DNA of 25,888 nucleotides from Lachnospiraceae bacterium (lineage in GTDB: Bacteria; Bacillota_A; Clostridia; Lachnospirales; Lachnospiraceae): assembly GCA_009774465.1 (NCBI GenBank), contig VSNT01000045.1, forward strand, positions 1 through 25,888, read 5' to 3'. Position 1 is the stretch's first letter. The number at the start of each line of letters is the position of its first letter. Below, piece after piece: positions 15,257 through 23,261 of this stretch. Made by a program: the position numbers and the translations under genes. The notes below the pieces were generated by a model that searched no databases, was not told the DNA's origin, and saw nothing but the letters and a program-made list of their open reading frames with translations.

Positions 15257-16708
15257 ATGGTAATTCCAGAGGATATAAGAAAACTGATTGATGGCGGTGA
15301 GAGCGTCACCGTAGAATTTAAAGAATCCCATACAGGTATCACAAGGGACGTCTATGATTCTGTATGCTCATTTTCAAATAGAGACGGTGGTCATATCTTC
15401 CTGGGCGTAAAAGACAACGGCAGCATTATTGGCGTTCAGGAGGATACTATCGAAAAAATAAAAAAACAGTTCGTGACCACCATCAATAATGGCAGCAAGA
15501 TGTACCCTCCTCTCTATCTCACACCAGTTTCTTATGAAGTTGATGGAAAACAGATCATTTATATCAGAGTACCAGTATCACAGGACGTGGTTCGCTGCTC
15601 TGGCAAAATATGGGACAGAAACGCCGATGCTGATATTGATATTACACATCATTCAGATGAAGTATACCGGCTTTATGCAAGAAAGCGCGGCAGCTTTTTT
15701 GTCAATAAAGTAACCCGTTTCGGTATTGACTCCCTTCGCTCTGACCTTATGGAACGCGCACGGGATATGACTCAAATACGAAACAAAAACCACCCGTGGA
15801 GAACAATGTCTGATGAAGCAATGCTCCGTAGCGCAGGTCTGATTCTCACGGATGAATATTCGCAGATTGAGGGAATCACCTATGCCGGGATTCTCCTTTT
15901 TGGCAAGGACAGCACAATCATGTCTGTTTTTCCCCAGCATAGAACAGATGCTATTTTCCGTGTATTCAACACAGACCGCTATGATGATCGTGATGTAGTG
16001 ATTACCAACCTCATCGAAAGCTATGACAGGCTGATGACTTTTGGTCAGAAACATTTGAACGATACCTTCCATCTGGATGGTATTCAGAGTGTCAGCGCAA
16101 GGGACAATATCCTCCGCGAGATCCTCTCAAATCTGTTGGCACACAGGGATTTTTCCAATGCCTATGTGGCCAAGCTGGTCATTGAGAAGGAACGTATTTT
16201 CACGGAAAACGCCAATCTTTCTCACGGTCATGGTGCTCTAAATCTTTCCACCTTCGAACCGTTCCCCAAAAATCCGCCTATTTCAAAGGTTTTTCGTGAA
16301 ATCGGTATGGCTGATGAGCTGGGTTCCGGAATGCGCAACACCTACAAGTATACGAAGATGTATTCCGGCTCTAACCCTCAATTTGTGGAAGGGGATATTT
16401 TTCGAATCACTGTTCCGCTTACTAAAGTCGCAACTGCCACAGTTGGCCCTAAGGGAACTGTCCCTCACGATGTCCCCCACAACGTCCCTCACGATATCCC
16501 CCACCGGGAATCTAAAAGGCAGATTTATGAAATGATAAAAGGAAATCCTCATATCACCCGTAAGGAGATAGGAGAACGTCTCGGAATGAGCACGAAAACC
16601 GTAGGCCGCAAGATAAAAGACATTGGCAGCATCAAATATATTGGCAGCGGCAATAACGGGCATTGGGAAATTGAGGGAAATAATCATACGACTGGAGAAT
16701 TACCATGA
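15257..16708 (+). CDS. Schlafen/AlbA_2-domain ATP-binding transcriptional regulator
   Basis: The protein has 483 residues from ATG 15257, preceded by AGGAGG at an 11-base distance; an ATG at 15236 lies before that site. The N-terminal AlbA_2 (Schlafen-like) domain spans about residues 10-125 (VEFKESHTG, then SFSNRDGGHIFLGVKDNG). The C-terminal HATPase_c_4-type region holds ILREILSNLLAHRDF and ADELGSGMRNTYK at about 290-390. A (V/I)PHx tandem-repeat linker comes next, then a winged helix including HITRKEIGERLGMSTKTVG. Such proteins are annotated as putative regulators; the molecular role is mostly unknown. It overlaps the GH2 start by 4 bp (ATGA), so it may control or sense the sugar handled by GH2. 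That role is inference. Confidence 0.85.
   Translation: MVIPEDIRKLIDGGESVTVEFKESHTGITRDVYDSVCSFSNRDGGHIFLGVKDNGSIIGVQEDTIEKIKKQFVTTINNGSKMYPPLYLTPVSYEVDGKQIIYIRVPVSQDVVRCSGKIWDRNADADIDITHHSDEVYRLYARKRGSFFVNKVTRFGIDSLRSDLMERARDMTQIRNKNHPWRTMSDEAMLRSAGLILTDEYSQIEGITYAGILLFGKDSTIMSVFPQHRTDAIFRVFNTDRYDDRDVVITNLIESYDRLMTFGQKHLNDTFHLDGIQSVSARDNILREILSNLLAHRDFSNAYVAKLVIEKERIFTENANLSHGHGALNLSTFEPFPKNPPISKVFREIGMADELGSGMRNTYKYTKMYSGSNPQFVEGDIFRITVPLTKVATATVGPKGTVPHDVPHNVPHDIPHRESKRQIYEMIKGNPHITRKEIGERLGMSTKTVGRKIKDIGSIKYIGSGNNGHWEIEGNNHTTGELP
16460..16507 (+). repeat. Four 12-bp in-frame tandem repeats encoding (V/I)PHx
   Basis: Units begin at 16460, 16472, 16484 and 16496; the first and third are identical (GTCCCTCACGAT), the second and fourth differ at a few bases. 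They encode VPHD-VPHN-VPHD-IPHR in the linker between the ATPase-like and winged-helix domains of the AlbA-type regulator. Copy-number change would keep the frame. Confidence 0.9.
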
Positions 16709-18660
16709 ATTTTTCTGACGCATTAAAAAGCATTATCAAGCCTCATGATAAGGATGAACTCACCCCGCTTTCAACCATATGGGGCGAAAATCTGGACACT
16801 TCCAATGTGCTTCCCGGATATCCCCGTCCCCAGATGAGGCGGGAACGCTTTATAAGTTTAAACGGATACTGGGACTATGCCTTTACAAGTTCTTCTGAAC
16901 TTCCTGACAAATATGAAGGAAAGATTCTGGTTCCTTTTTCTCCGGAGGCGGCTCTTTCCGGTGTAAACCGCCAGTTAAAACCGGAGGAATTTTTATGGTA
17001 CCGTACCTTCCTTCCGCCCATAACTCTACCTGTAAAAAATACCGATTCTTCCCGAAGGCGGCTTCTTCTGCACTTTGGCGCAGTGGATTACAGGGCGCAG
17101 GTTTACATAAACAGCCAGCCCGTTATTACTCATCTGGGCGGTTATCTGCCTTTCTGCGCTGATATCACAGATTATTTAATGGAAAATGAAAATGAATTAA
17201 TTGTGAAAGTGCAGGATACTACCGAGCAGGACAGTCAGGCAAGAGGAAAACAGACGCTCAGACGTGGCGGTATTTTTTATACTGCCCAAAGCGGAATCTG
17301 GCAGAGCGTATGGATGGAATGGGTTCCTGCCTCTTACGTAGAATCTTTATGGTTTGAAACAGATTTTGATACCCATAAAATAACTGCGCATATCAATACC
17401 ATAGCTGTCGGAGCACTTGATATTCTTCCTCCTGTCTCTTTGTCTGTTTTCTGCAAAGAAAAAGAAATTGGGCAAACGCAGGTATCCATCCAATCCGCCA
17501 ATACCAGCCAGGATAAGTTGCTTTCTTCCGAATCAATTGCCTTAAATGAAAGAAAAGAATCCCAACACTTTACCACAGACATTTCCATAAATATTCCCGA
17601 AGAATTTTTTCACGCCTGGAGTCCGGAAGCTCCTTTTTTATATGATGTTGAAATTACTTTCGGGCAGGATCATATCAAAAGTTATTTTGCCATGCGCTGC
17701 TATACCATTGAAAAATCAGTTGAAGCCCCGGAAGGGATTCCGGTTTTCTGCCTGAATCATAAGCCTTATTTTTTGATGGGGGTGCTGGATCAGGGATACT
17801 GGCCGGATGGCTTATATACCGCACCTTCCGAAGAGGCCCTGCTTTATGACATTACCACTATGAAATCAATGGGATTTAACATGCTTCGCAAGCATATTAA
17901 GGTGGAATGTGCCCGCTGGTATTATCACTGCGACCGTCTGGGGATGATTGTCTGCCAGGACATGGTAAATGGGGGAAGCTGCTACCATATGCCGGTGATC
18001 AGCTACCTTCCAACCCTGTGTCCTTCTCTGGCTGCCCACCTTAAGGACTCACACTACTCCATGCTCTCACGAAAAGATGAAAACGCCCGCTGGCAATGGG
18101 AAAAGGAATGTCTGGAAACAGTCGATTCCTTAAAATTTTTTCCCTCCATTGCAATTTGGGTGCCCTTCAATGAGGGATGGGGGCAGTTTGACACAGTACG
18201 CATCACAAATCTGATCAAAGATGCTGATCCCTCCCGGCTGATCGACTCGGCCAGCGGCTGGTTTGACCAGAACTGCGGCGACTTTATCAGCGTGCACAAT
18301 TACTTCCGCCCATTATCTGTTTCCGTAAAAAAATGGACGAACCGCGCTTTTTTCCTGTCCGAATATGGCGGATTTGCCTGCCATATCAAAGGCCATTCCA
18401 GCGTAGAACGTATTTTTGGATACAAACGATATGATACCCTTTCAGACTTTGAAAAAGCCTGTGGTGAATTAATAGAAAAATCCCTGCTGCCGCTGCGGGC
18501 CCAGGGATTAAGCGGCGCTGTATATACACAGCTTTCCGATGTAGAGGAAGAGGTAAACGGACTGCTCACCTACGACCGGAAAGTAAACAAGCTTTCAGGT
18601 GAAAATCCGGCGCCCTTTCACACCTCCGGCATCATCCGCTCCAACTTCCGCCGCACATGA
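16705..18660 (+). CDS. Intracellular glycoside hydrolase family 2 (beta-glycosidase)
   Basis: This 651-residue GH2 enzyme has the usual three parts: a jelly-roll sugar-binding domain (about 45-205, with LNGYWDYAF and WYRTFLPP), an immunoglobulin-like domain (about 210-345) and a TIM barrel (about 350-600). The acid/base is Glu490 in PFNEGWGQ and the nucleophile is Glu553 in LSEYGG. No signal peptide is present, so it acts on imported oligosaccharides. Family members include beta-galactosidases, beta-glucuronidases and beta-mannosidases; I cannot choose among them. GGAG lies 7 bases before the ATG, which overlaps the regulator stop as ATGA. Its 3' end overlaps the convergent MATE gene by 43 bp. 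Together with the nearby lacI transport system it may serve the same glycan. Confidence 0.9.
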   Translation: MNFSDALKSIIKPHDKDELTPLSTIWGENLDTSNVLPGYPRPQMRRERFISLNGYWDYAFTSSSELPDKYEGKILVPFSPEAALSGVNRQLKPEEFLWYRTFLPPITLPVKNTDSSRRRLLLHFGAVDYRAQVYINSQPVITHLGGYLPFCADITDYLMENENELIVKVQDTTEQDSQARGKQTLRRGGIFYTAQSGIWQSVWMEWVPASYVESLWFETDFDTHKITAHINTIAVGALDILPPVSLSVFCKEKEIGQTQVSIQSANTSQDKLLSSESIALNERKESQHFTTDISINIPEEFFHAWSPEAPFLYDVEITFGQDHIKSYFAMRCYTIEKSVEAPEGIPVFCLNHKPYFLMGVLDQGYWPDGLYTAPSEEALLYDITTMKSMGFNMLRKHIKVECARWYYHCDRLGMIVCQDMVNGGSCYHMPVISYLPTLCPSLAAHLKDSHYSMLSRKDENARWQWEKECLETVDSLKFFPSIAIWVPFNEGWGQFDTVRITNLIKDADPSRLIDSASGWFDQNCGDFISVHNYFRPLSVSVKKWTNRAFFLSEYGGFACHIKGHSSVERIFGYKRYDTLSDFEKACGELIEKSLLPLRAQGLSGAVYTQLSDVEEEVNGLLTYDRKVNKLSGENPAPFHTSGIIRSNFRRT

Positions 18661-19973
18661 ATGTAGGCCGGTATCAAAAATACATCAGCAAAAATCCAGG
18701 CGAGAGGACTGGCAAAGCAGGCGCCCACGAATCCAAAATAAGGAACCAGAAACAGTCCTGCCAGTGTTCTTGCCACCATTTCAAACACACCGGCTAAAAT
18801 GGCAAAGGTACTGAATCCCATTCCCTGAATCATAAACCGGACAATATTCACCAGAGCAAGGGGAAAATAAAAGGCGCTGCAAATAATTAAAAACAGTCTG
18901 GCATTTGAAAGCATCCTGGGATCTGCTCCATTTACAAACAGGCCGGCCAGATTTCCGCCAAAGAAAAACAGGATTACAAAGGCCGCGACAGACCAGACCG
19001 CCCCCAGATAAATACAGTTTTTAAGCCCCACTCCCAGACGATCCAGCTTTTTAGCTCCCACATTCTGACCGCCATAGGTAGCCATAGTAGAGCCCATTGC
19101 ATCAAAGGGACAGCAGAAAAACATATTTACTTTTCCTCCTGCCGTTACGGAAGCAACTGCAAGTGAGCCCAATGTATTTACGGAAGTCTGTAAAATCACC
19201 GAACCGATTGCTGTAATGGAATACTGCAGTCCCATAGGAATCCCCATGCTGCAAAGCACCTTCATATGCGTAGGATTTATTTTCCATTCTTCTTTTTCAA
19301 TATGTAGTATTTCAAATTTCTTCCTCATATAAAACAGGCATAAAATACCCGAAATCAACTGGGAAACGACTGTTGCCACCGCCGCCCCTGCGACTCCCAT
19401 CTGAAATGTCAGAATACACAATAAATCCAGTCCTATATTTAAAAAAGAGGACAGCATCAAAAAAAGAAGGGGCGTTTTGCTGTCTCCCATAGACCGGATA
19501 ATTCCTGACAGCATATTGTAAAGATAGGCGGCCGGAATTCCTGCAAATATAATTACAATATATGCATAAGAATACTCGATAATATCCGCAGGCGTCTTCA
19601 TCCAAATCAGAATATTTCTGCATAAAAAAACAACAATCACTGTCATAACCACAGAAAATAATATGGACAGCCATACGCAGTTTGCAATCACCTGGCGCAT
19701 ACCAGAGTAATCCTTTGCCCCAAATTTATGGGCAACAGGTATGGCAAACCCACTGCACACACCCATGCAGAAACCTACAATCATAAAATTGATGGAACCG
19801 GTAGCGCCCACTCCCGCCAGCGCATTCATCCCCAGAAACTGCCCCACAATCACAGTATCCACCACACTGTAAAACTGTTGAAATAAAAACCCAAATAAAA
19901 GGGGCAGAGAAAACCCTAAAATTAATTTCATGGGAGATCCTGTTGTCATATCCTTCGCCAGATTCTTAGCCAT
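18618..19973 (-). CDS. MATE-family efflux transporter
   Basis: This 451-residue multidrug and toxin extrusion (MATE) protein has about twelve hydrophobic segments. The start region DMTTGSPMKLILGFSLPLLF and the following QQFYSVVDTVIVGQFLG are the typical MATE N-terminus; LAGVGATGSI and GGQNVGAKK are further family marks. MATE proteins export cationic drugs or metabolites in exchange for Na+ or H+; the substrate is unknown. I choose ATG 19973 because homologous proteins start close to the TTGSPMK motif, but the ribosome binding site (AAAGGA) is about 16 bases upstream, so the start is uncertain; a GTG at 20048 opens the same frame. It follows the esterase by 159 bp and converges on GH2 with a 43-bp overlap. 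Confidence 0.92.
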   Translation of the reverse strand: MAKNLAKDMTTGSPMKLILGFSLPLLFGFLFQQFYSVVDTVIVGQFLGMNALAGVGATGSINFMIVGFCMGVCSGFAIPVAHKFGAKDYSGMRQVIANCVWLSILFSVVMTVIVVFLCRNILIWMKTPADIIEYSYAYIVIIFAGIPAAYLYNMLSGIIRSMGDSKTPLLFLMLSSFLNIGLDLLCILTFQMGVAGAAVATVVSQLISGILCLFYMRKKFEILHIEKEEWKINPTHMKVLCSMGIPMGLQYSITAIGSVILQTSVNTLGSLAVASVTAGGKVNMFFCCPFDAMGSTMATYGGQNVGAKKLDRLGVGLKNCIYLGAVWSVAAFVILFFFGGNLAGLFVNGADPRMLSNARLFLIICSAFYFPLALVNIVRFMIQGMGFSTFAILAGVFEMVARTLAGLFLVPYFGFVGACFASPLAWIFADVFLIPAYIHVRRKLERMMPEV

Positions 19974-20074
19974 CTTAAAAATATCCAATTCCTTTCTACA
20001 ATCTACCGGTTTGAAACCGCAGATATAAAATTTATCCAACAGGCTCACACCCGCCAGATGGCTGCAGCATAACA

Positions 20075-20110
20075 GCCTGCATAATCATAGTAGAGTATAA
20101 TCATGCAGGC
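20075..20110 (-). other. Inverted repeat in the leader of the MATE gene
   Basis: GCCTGCAT (20075-20082) and ATGCAGGC (20103-20110) are perfect 8-bp arms around a 20-base loop. An alternative small stem, GGCTG/CAGCC (20060-20064 with 20073-20077), shares bases with one arm. No T-run follows, so a terminator is unlikely. Confidence 0.4.
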
Positions 20111-20132
20111 CATAAAAAACCAGTATCAATAT

Positions 20133-21278
20133 TCACAAAAAAGAATGGATATTTTCAAAAAATGCAAGCATATTTTCACTCCATTTTTTACAGGAAAAAG
20201 CATAGCCAAGTCCAATCCCATGATCCCCTGAAGGAAAAATCTCACATAAATGAGGCACCCCTGCCTTTTCAAGAGCTTCCTCCAAACGGATGGTGTTACT
20301 TGCCGGAACACATCCGTCATCCTCATTTGCAAAAGCGTATGTTGGCGGATAGTCTTTGTTTATGTGAAGCTCCACTGACAATTTTTCCCTTAATTCCTCC
20401 CGACCGCCTGTAAGGTTCAGATAACTTCCCTCATGATATTCTGACAAAAAACTGATCACCGGATACAAAAGTCCCACCCCGTCAGGCCGGGCGCTTATTT
20501 TCTTATAGCATTCCCTGTTTTCTTCCGGCAAAAGCGAAAGGACTTCCGTTTTTAAGGAATCATAAAGGAACGCCTCGCTTGCACAAAGATGCCCTCCGGC
20601 AGAAGCCCCCAGCACATTCACCCTTTCAGGATCGATTCCATACTCCACAGCATGAGCCCGCACATGCATTACTGCCATAGCCAGATCAATCTGGGGCAGC
20701 GGATATAAATTGGGCAGCATCCTGTAATTTAAAATAAACGCTTTATATCCACCATCCCGCTCCATGCGCTGAGCAAGCTGAATGCCTTCTGAATAAGTGG
20801 AAAGCATATGATAGCCGCCGCCGGGACAAATGATTACTGCCGGACGCACCAATGTCTTCTCCTTCTTTTCGGCAGGAACCGCATTAGATTCGTAAGGGGG
20901 AACAGAACCTTTCCCTGCGGTGTGGGCAAAAGCATAATTATCCACATTGGGATTCCCGGTAAAAAGATAAACACTCTCCTCCCTGTTCAAATCTGCATCC
21001 GGAATCCATCCTTCCGGCTGTTTTTTCCACAGGGGAACAAAGCAAAACCGTCGTTTTTCGTAAGTCTCCATCAGCAGATTAGCGCTTTCCACAAAAGCTT
21101 CCGCCGGAAATGGAAGTCCTGATTCCAGTCGTACAGTTTTTGCTATGTGACACATAGCATTCCTAGTGTGAGCAGGAGTAACTCTCTGCATCCAGCAGGA
21201 GGGAAACAAATTCCCCACTGCTCTTTTTATCAGTTCATTGCCTGTTATTTCCTCGTAGCTTTGATTTAAGGTAAACAT
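20133..21278 (-). CDS. Alpha/beta-hydrolase (putative carbohydrate esterase) with N-terminal extension
   Basis: The 381-residue protein has an alpha/beta-hydrolase domain from about residue 143: oxyanion-hole motif CPGGGY (151-156), nucleophile Ser227 in GASAGGH, probable acid Asp320 or Asp321 in EDDGCVP, and His353 in GDHGIG. This arrangement resembles acetylxylan or other carbohydrate esterases of the BD-FAE/lipase-3 type. The first 140 residues are not recognised; they contain paired Trp/aromatic stretches and no signal peptide. It is the last gene of the lacI-lipoprotein-permease-permease unit, starting 38 bp after the MalG-type permease, so it probably deacylates the imported sugar. The ATG at 21278 has AAGGAT about 7 bases upstream. 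The substrate is unknown. Confidence 0.82.
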   Translation of the reverse strand: MFTLNQSYEEITGNELIKRAVGNLFPSCWMQRVTPAHTRNAMCHIAKTVRLESGLPFPAEAFVESANLLMETYEKRRFCFVPLWKKQPEGWIPDADLNREESVYLFTGNPNVDNYAFAHTAGKGSVPPYESNAVPAEKKEKTLVRPAVIICPGGGYHMLSTYSEGIQLAQRMERDGGYKAFILNYRMLPNLYPLPQIDLAMAVMHVRAHAVEYGIDPERVNVLGASAGGHLCASEAFLYDSLKTEVLSLLPEENRECYKKISARPDGVGLLYPVISFLSEYHEGSYLNLTGGREELREKLSVELHINKDYPPTYAFANEDDGCVPASNTIRLEEALEKAGVPHLCEIFPSGDHGIGLGYAFSCKKWSENMLAFFENIHSFL

Positions 21279-21316
21279 TTTTCTTATCCTTCTTTAATAA
21301 AAAGTTTTTCTTCAGC

Positions 21317-22195
21317 TTACCCCTTCACGCTTCCCATTGCAACACCCTGAACGATATGTTTTGATAAAATTATGTAGATTACAATAATCGGCAGAATGGA
21401 AAATACGATCATCGCATAAACCTGCCCCATATCAAACTTTAGCCAGTCCGTTGAACGAAGCTGAGCAATCAATATAGGCAATGTTTTCTTTCTGTCGGTA
21501 TGCAAAATAAGAGCAGGTGTAAAATAATTGTTCCAGCTTGAAACAAAGGTAAAAATCGCCTGTACTGCAATTGCCGGTTTCATAAGTGGAATCACTATGG
21601 AATTGAAGGTTCTGAATTCTCCTGATCCGTCAATGCGGGCCGCCTCAATTAAAGAAAGGGGAAGGGAGCTTTCCATATACTGTTTCATATAGAAAAATGT
21701 AACCGGCGCTGCAATGGAAGGTATAATCAGTGGAATAAAGGAATCATCCAGCTTCATCTTTCCTACCAGTTGCAAAAATCCCAATGCTGTAACCTGTGTG
21801 GGAATCATCATAATCATAAGAATAAATGTAAACATAAATTTCTTAAGCTTAAATTCATACGCGTGAATTGCATAGGCAGTCATAGTGGAAAAATAGGTAC
21901 ACAGCGCCGCACTCAGCGTGGATATGAAAAAGCTGTTGAATAATCCATACCATATGGGCAGCGCGCTCGCCGCCCTTCCGGCGCTTAAGTTTTTCCAGTT
22001 TATCCATAAATTAGAACCAGGAAAGGGAGTAAATCCTTTCGTCAGCTCCGCATGGGATCTGGTTGCATTAATAAACAATACATAAAACCAAAACAGGCAA
22101 AGGAAGGAAATCAAAGTAAGAACAACATATGCAATTACTCTTCTAACTCTCACGTCCAGTCCTTTCTTTACTTTCATTTCTCTATCATTTCTCAT
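21317..22195 (-). CDS. Carbohydrate ABC transporter permease (MalG-type), second system
   Basis: This 292-residue permease of a CUT1-type sugar importer has six predicted membrane segments, the first at VIAYVVLTLISFLCLFWFYV. The EAA loop reads EAARIDGSGEFRTFNSIVIP and the C-terminus QGVAMGSVKG is the standard MalG-type end. AGGAGG lies 7 bases before the ATG. It starts 11 bp after its MalF-type partner stops, and the esterase follows. It is clearly diverged from the nan permease of the first cluster, so the two systems are not a recent duplication. No ATPase gene accompanies it; a shared MsmX/UgpC-type ATPase encoded elsewhere would be needed. Confidence 0.93.
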   Translation of the reverse strand: MRNDREMKVKKGLDVRVRRVIAYVVLTLISFLCLFWFYVLFINATRSHAELTKGFTPFPGSNLWINWKNLSAGRAASALPIWYGLFNSFFISTLSAALCTYFSTMTAYAIHAYEFKLKKFMFTFILMIMMIPTQVTALGFLQLVGKMKLDDSFIPLIIPSIAAPVTFFYMKQYMESSLPLSLIEAARIDGSGEFRTFNSIVIPLMKPAIAVQAIFTFVSSWNNYFTPALILHTDRKKTLPILIAQLRSTDWLKFDMGQVYAMIVFSILPIIVIYIILSKHIVQGVAMGSVKG

Positions 22196-22206
22196 GCTGC
22201 CACCTC

Positions 22207-23118
22207 CTAGTCCACCTTTTTGTTAGTAAATTTATAAACAATCATACTGAGTATTGCTGTAATGATAAACAGTACAACTGAAAGTGCGCCGCCAAGCCCG
22301 TAATTCTTACTGAATAAATGCTTATTCAGATACATAATAAGCGTCATGGTAGAGCGCATAGGATCGCCGCTTGCATTAGTCAAAATCTGAGGTACATCAA
22401 ACATCTGCAGACCGCCGATTAAAGAAGTAATCATCACATAAACCAGAATCGGACGAAGCAGCGGCAGCGTAATCTTCAAAAATACCTGTGATGATGTTGC
22501 TCCATCCACCTCCGCGGCTTCAAAAAGAGAGGTATCAATTCCCATCATTCCGGCCATCAGCAAAATAGTCGTGTTCCCAAACCACATAAGAAAATTCATA
22601 AAGGCAACCAGTGATCTGGTACTCCAGATATTTGACATAAACTTATAAGGCTGGCTTAACAGTCCCATCTGCATCAGAATGGAATTGACCGGGCCTCCAT
22701 CCGAAAATAAAGTAAAAAACAACATTGCAAAAGCCGACGCCATAATCAGATTTGGCAGATAAATTACTGTCTTAAAGAACCTCTGCCCCTTAAGTCTTAA
22801 GCTGGGATTGGAAAACCAGGATGCCAAAAGGAGCGATACAATAATCTGGGGAATAAATCCCATAATCCACATGATCATTGTATTTTCCGCATATGTAATG
22901 ATATCTCCGTTTGTAAAAATCGTTTTAAAATTTTCAAGTCCTACAAAGTTAGGGCCGATCTGCGTCAAACCCGAACGATAATTTTCAAAAAAACTGTTAT
23001 AAATCGTACTGACCAGCGGTATGAGCTGGAACACCAGGTAAACCATAATAAAAGGAATTAAAAAAATGTACCCCCACTTGTTATAGCTTACAACCTTTCC
23101 TCTTTTTACAGACTTCAT
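22207..23118 (-). CDS. Carbohydrate ABC transporter permease (MalF-type), second system
   Basis: This 303-residue permease has a first helix at GYIFLIPFIMVYLVFQLIPL, about five more helices and an EAA loop EAAEVDGATSSQVFLKITLP. The start is ATG 23118, with GGAGG 7 bases upstream. The frame stays open to 23256, but the extra 46 residues run across a GC hairpin and lack a binding site, so they are excluded. It forms the channel with the MalG-type partner and receives sugar from the upstream-encoded lipoprotein. Confidence 0.92.
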   Translation of the reverse strand: MKSVKRGKVVSYNKWGYIFLIPFIMVYLVFQLIPLVSTIYNSFFENYRSGLTQIGPNFVGLENFKTIFTNGDIITYAENTMIMWIMGFIPQIIVSLLLASWFSNPSLRLKGQRFFKTVIYLPNLIMASAFAMLFFTLFSDGGPVNSILMQMGLLSQPYKFMSNIWSTRSLVAFMNFLMWFGNTTILLMAGMMGIDTSLFEAAEVDGATSSQVFLKITLPLLRPILVYVMITSLIGGLQMFDVPQILTNASGDPMRSTMTLIMYLNKHLFSKNYGLGGALSVVLFIITAILSMIVYKFTNKKVD

Positions 23119-23203
23119 ACATTCACCTCCACTTTTATACTTATTTACAGCAAACCTCGCAGCTATCCTTTCCCTCTTTTGGTAAAGGCCATCTGCCAAC
23201 CCT

Positions 23204-23239
23204 GCTTTTTTAAAAAGCCATGCCTGCCCGAAGCAGGCA
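23204..23239 (-). other. Intercistronic hairpins between lipoprotein and permease genes, second system
   Basis: TGCCTGC (23221-23227) and GCAGGCA (23233-23239) form a 7-bp GC-rich stem with a 5-base loop. It is followed in transcription order by the near-palindrome GCTTTTTTAAAAAGC (23204-23218). The site is about 20 bp after the lipoprotein stop, the same place as the hairpin at 6445-6481. It may protect the lipoprotein message or cause partial termination. Confidence 0.65.
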
Positions 23240-23261
23240 GACACAGCCCTTATCAATTATT

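Noticed and set aside
16283..16687. A 134-residue antisense frame opposite the AlbA-type regulator
   Set aside because: It is opposite a well-supported coding sequence and reads the complement of its domains; no motif or start signal.
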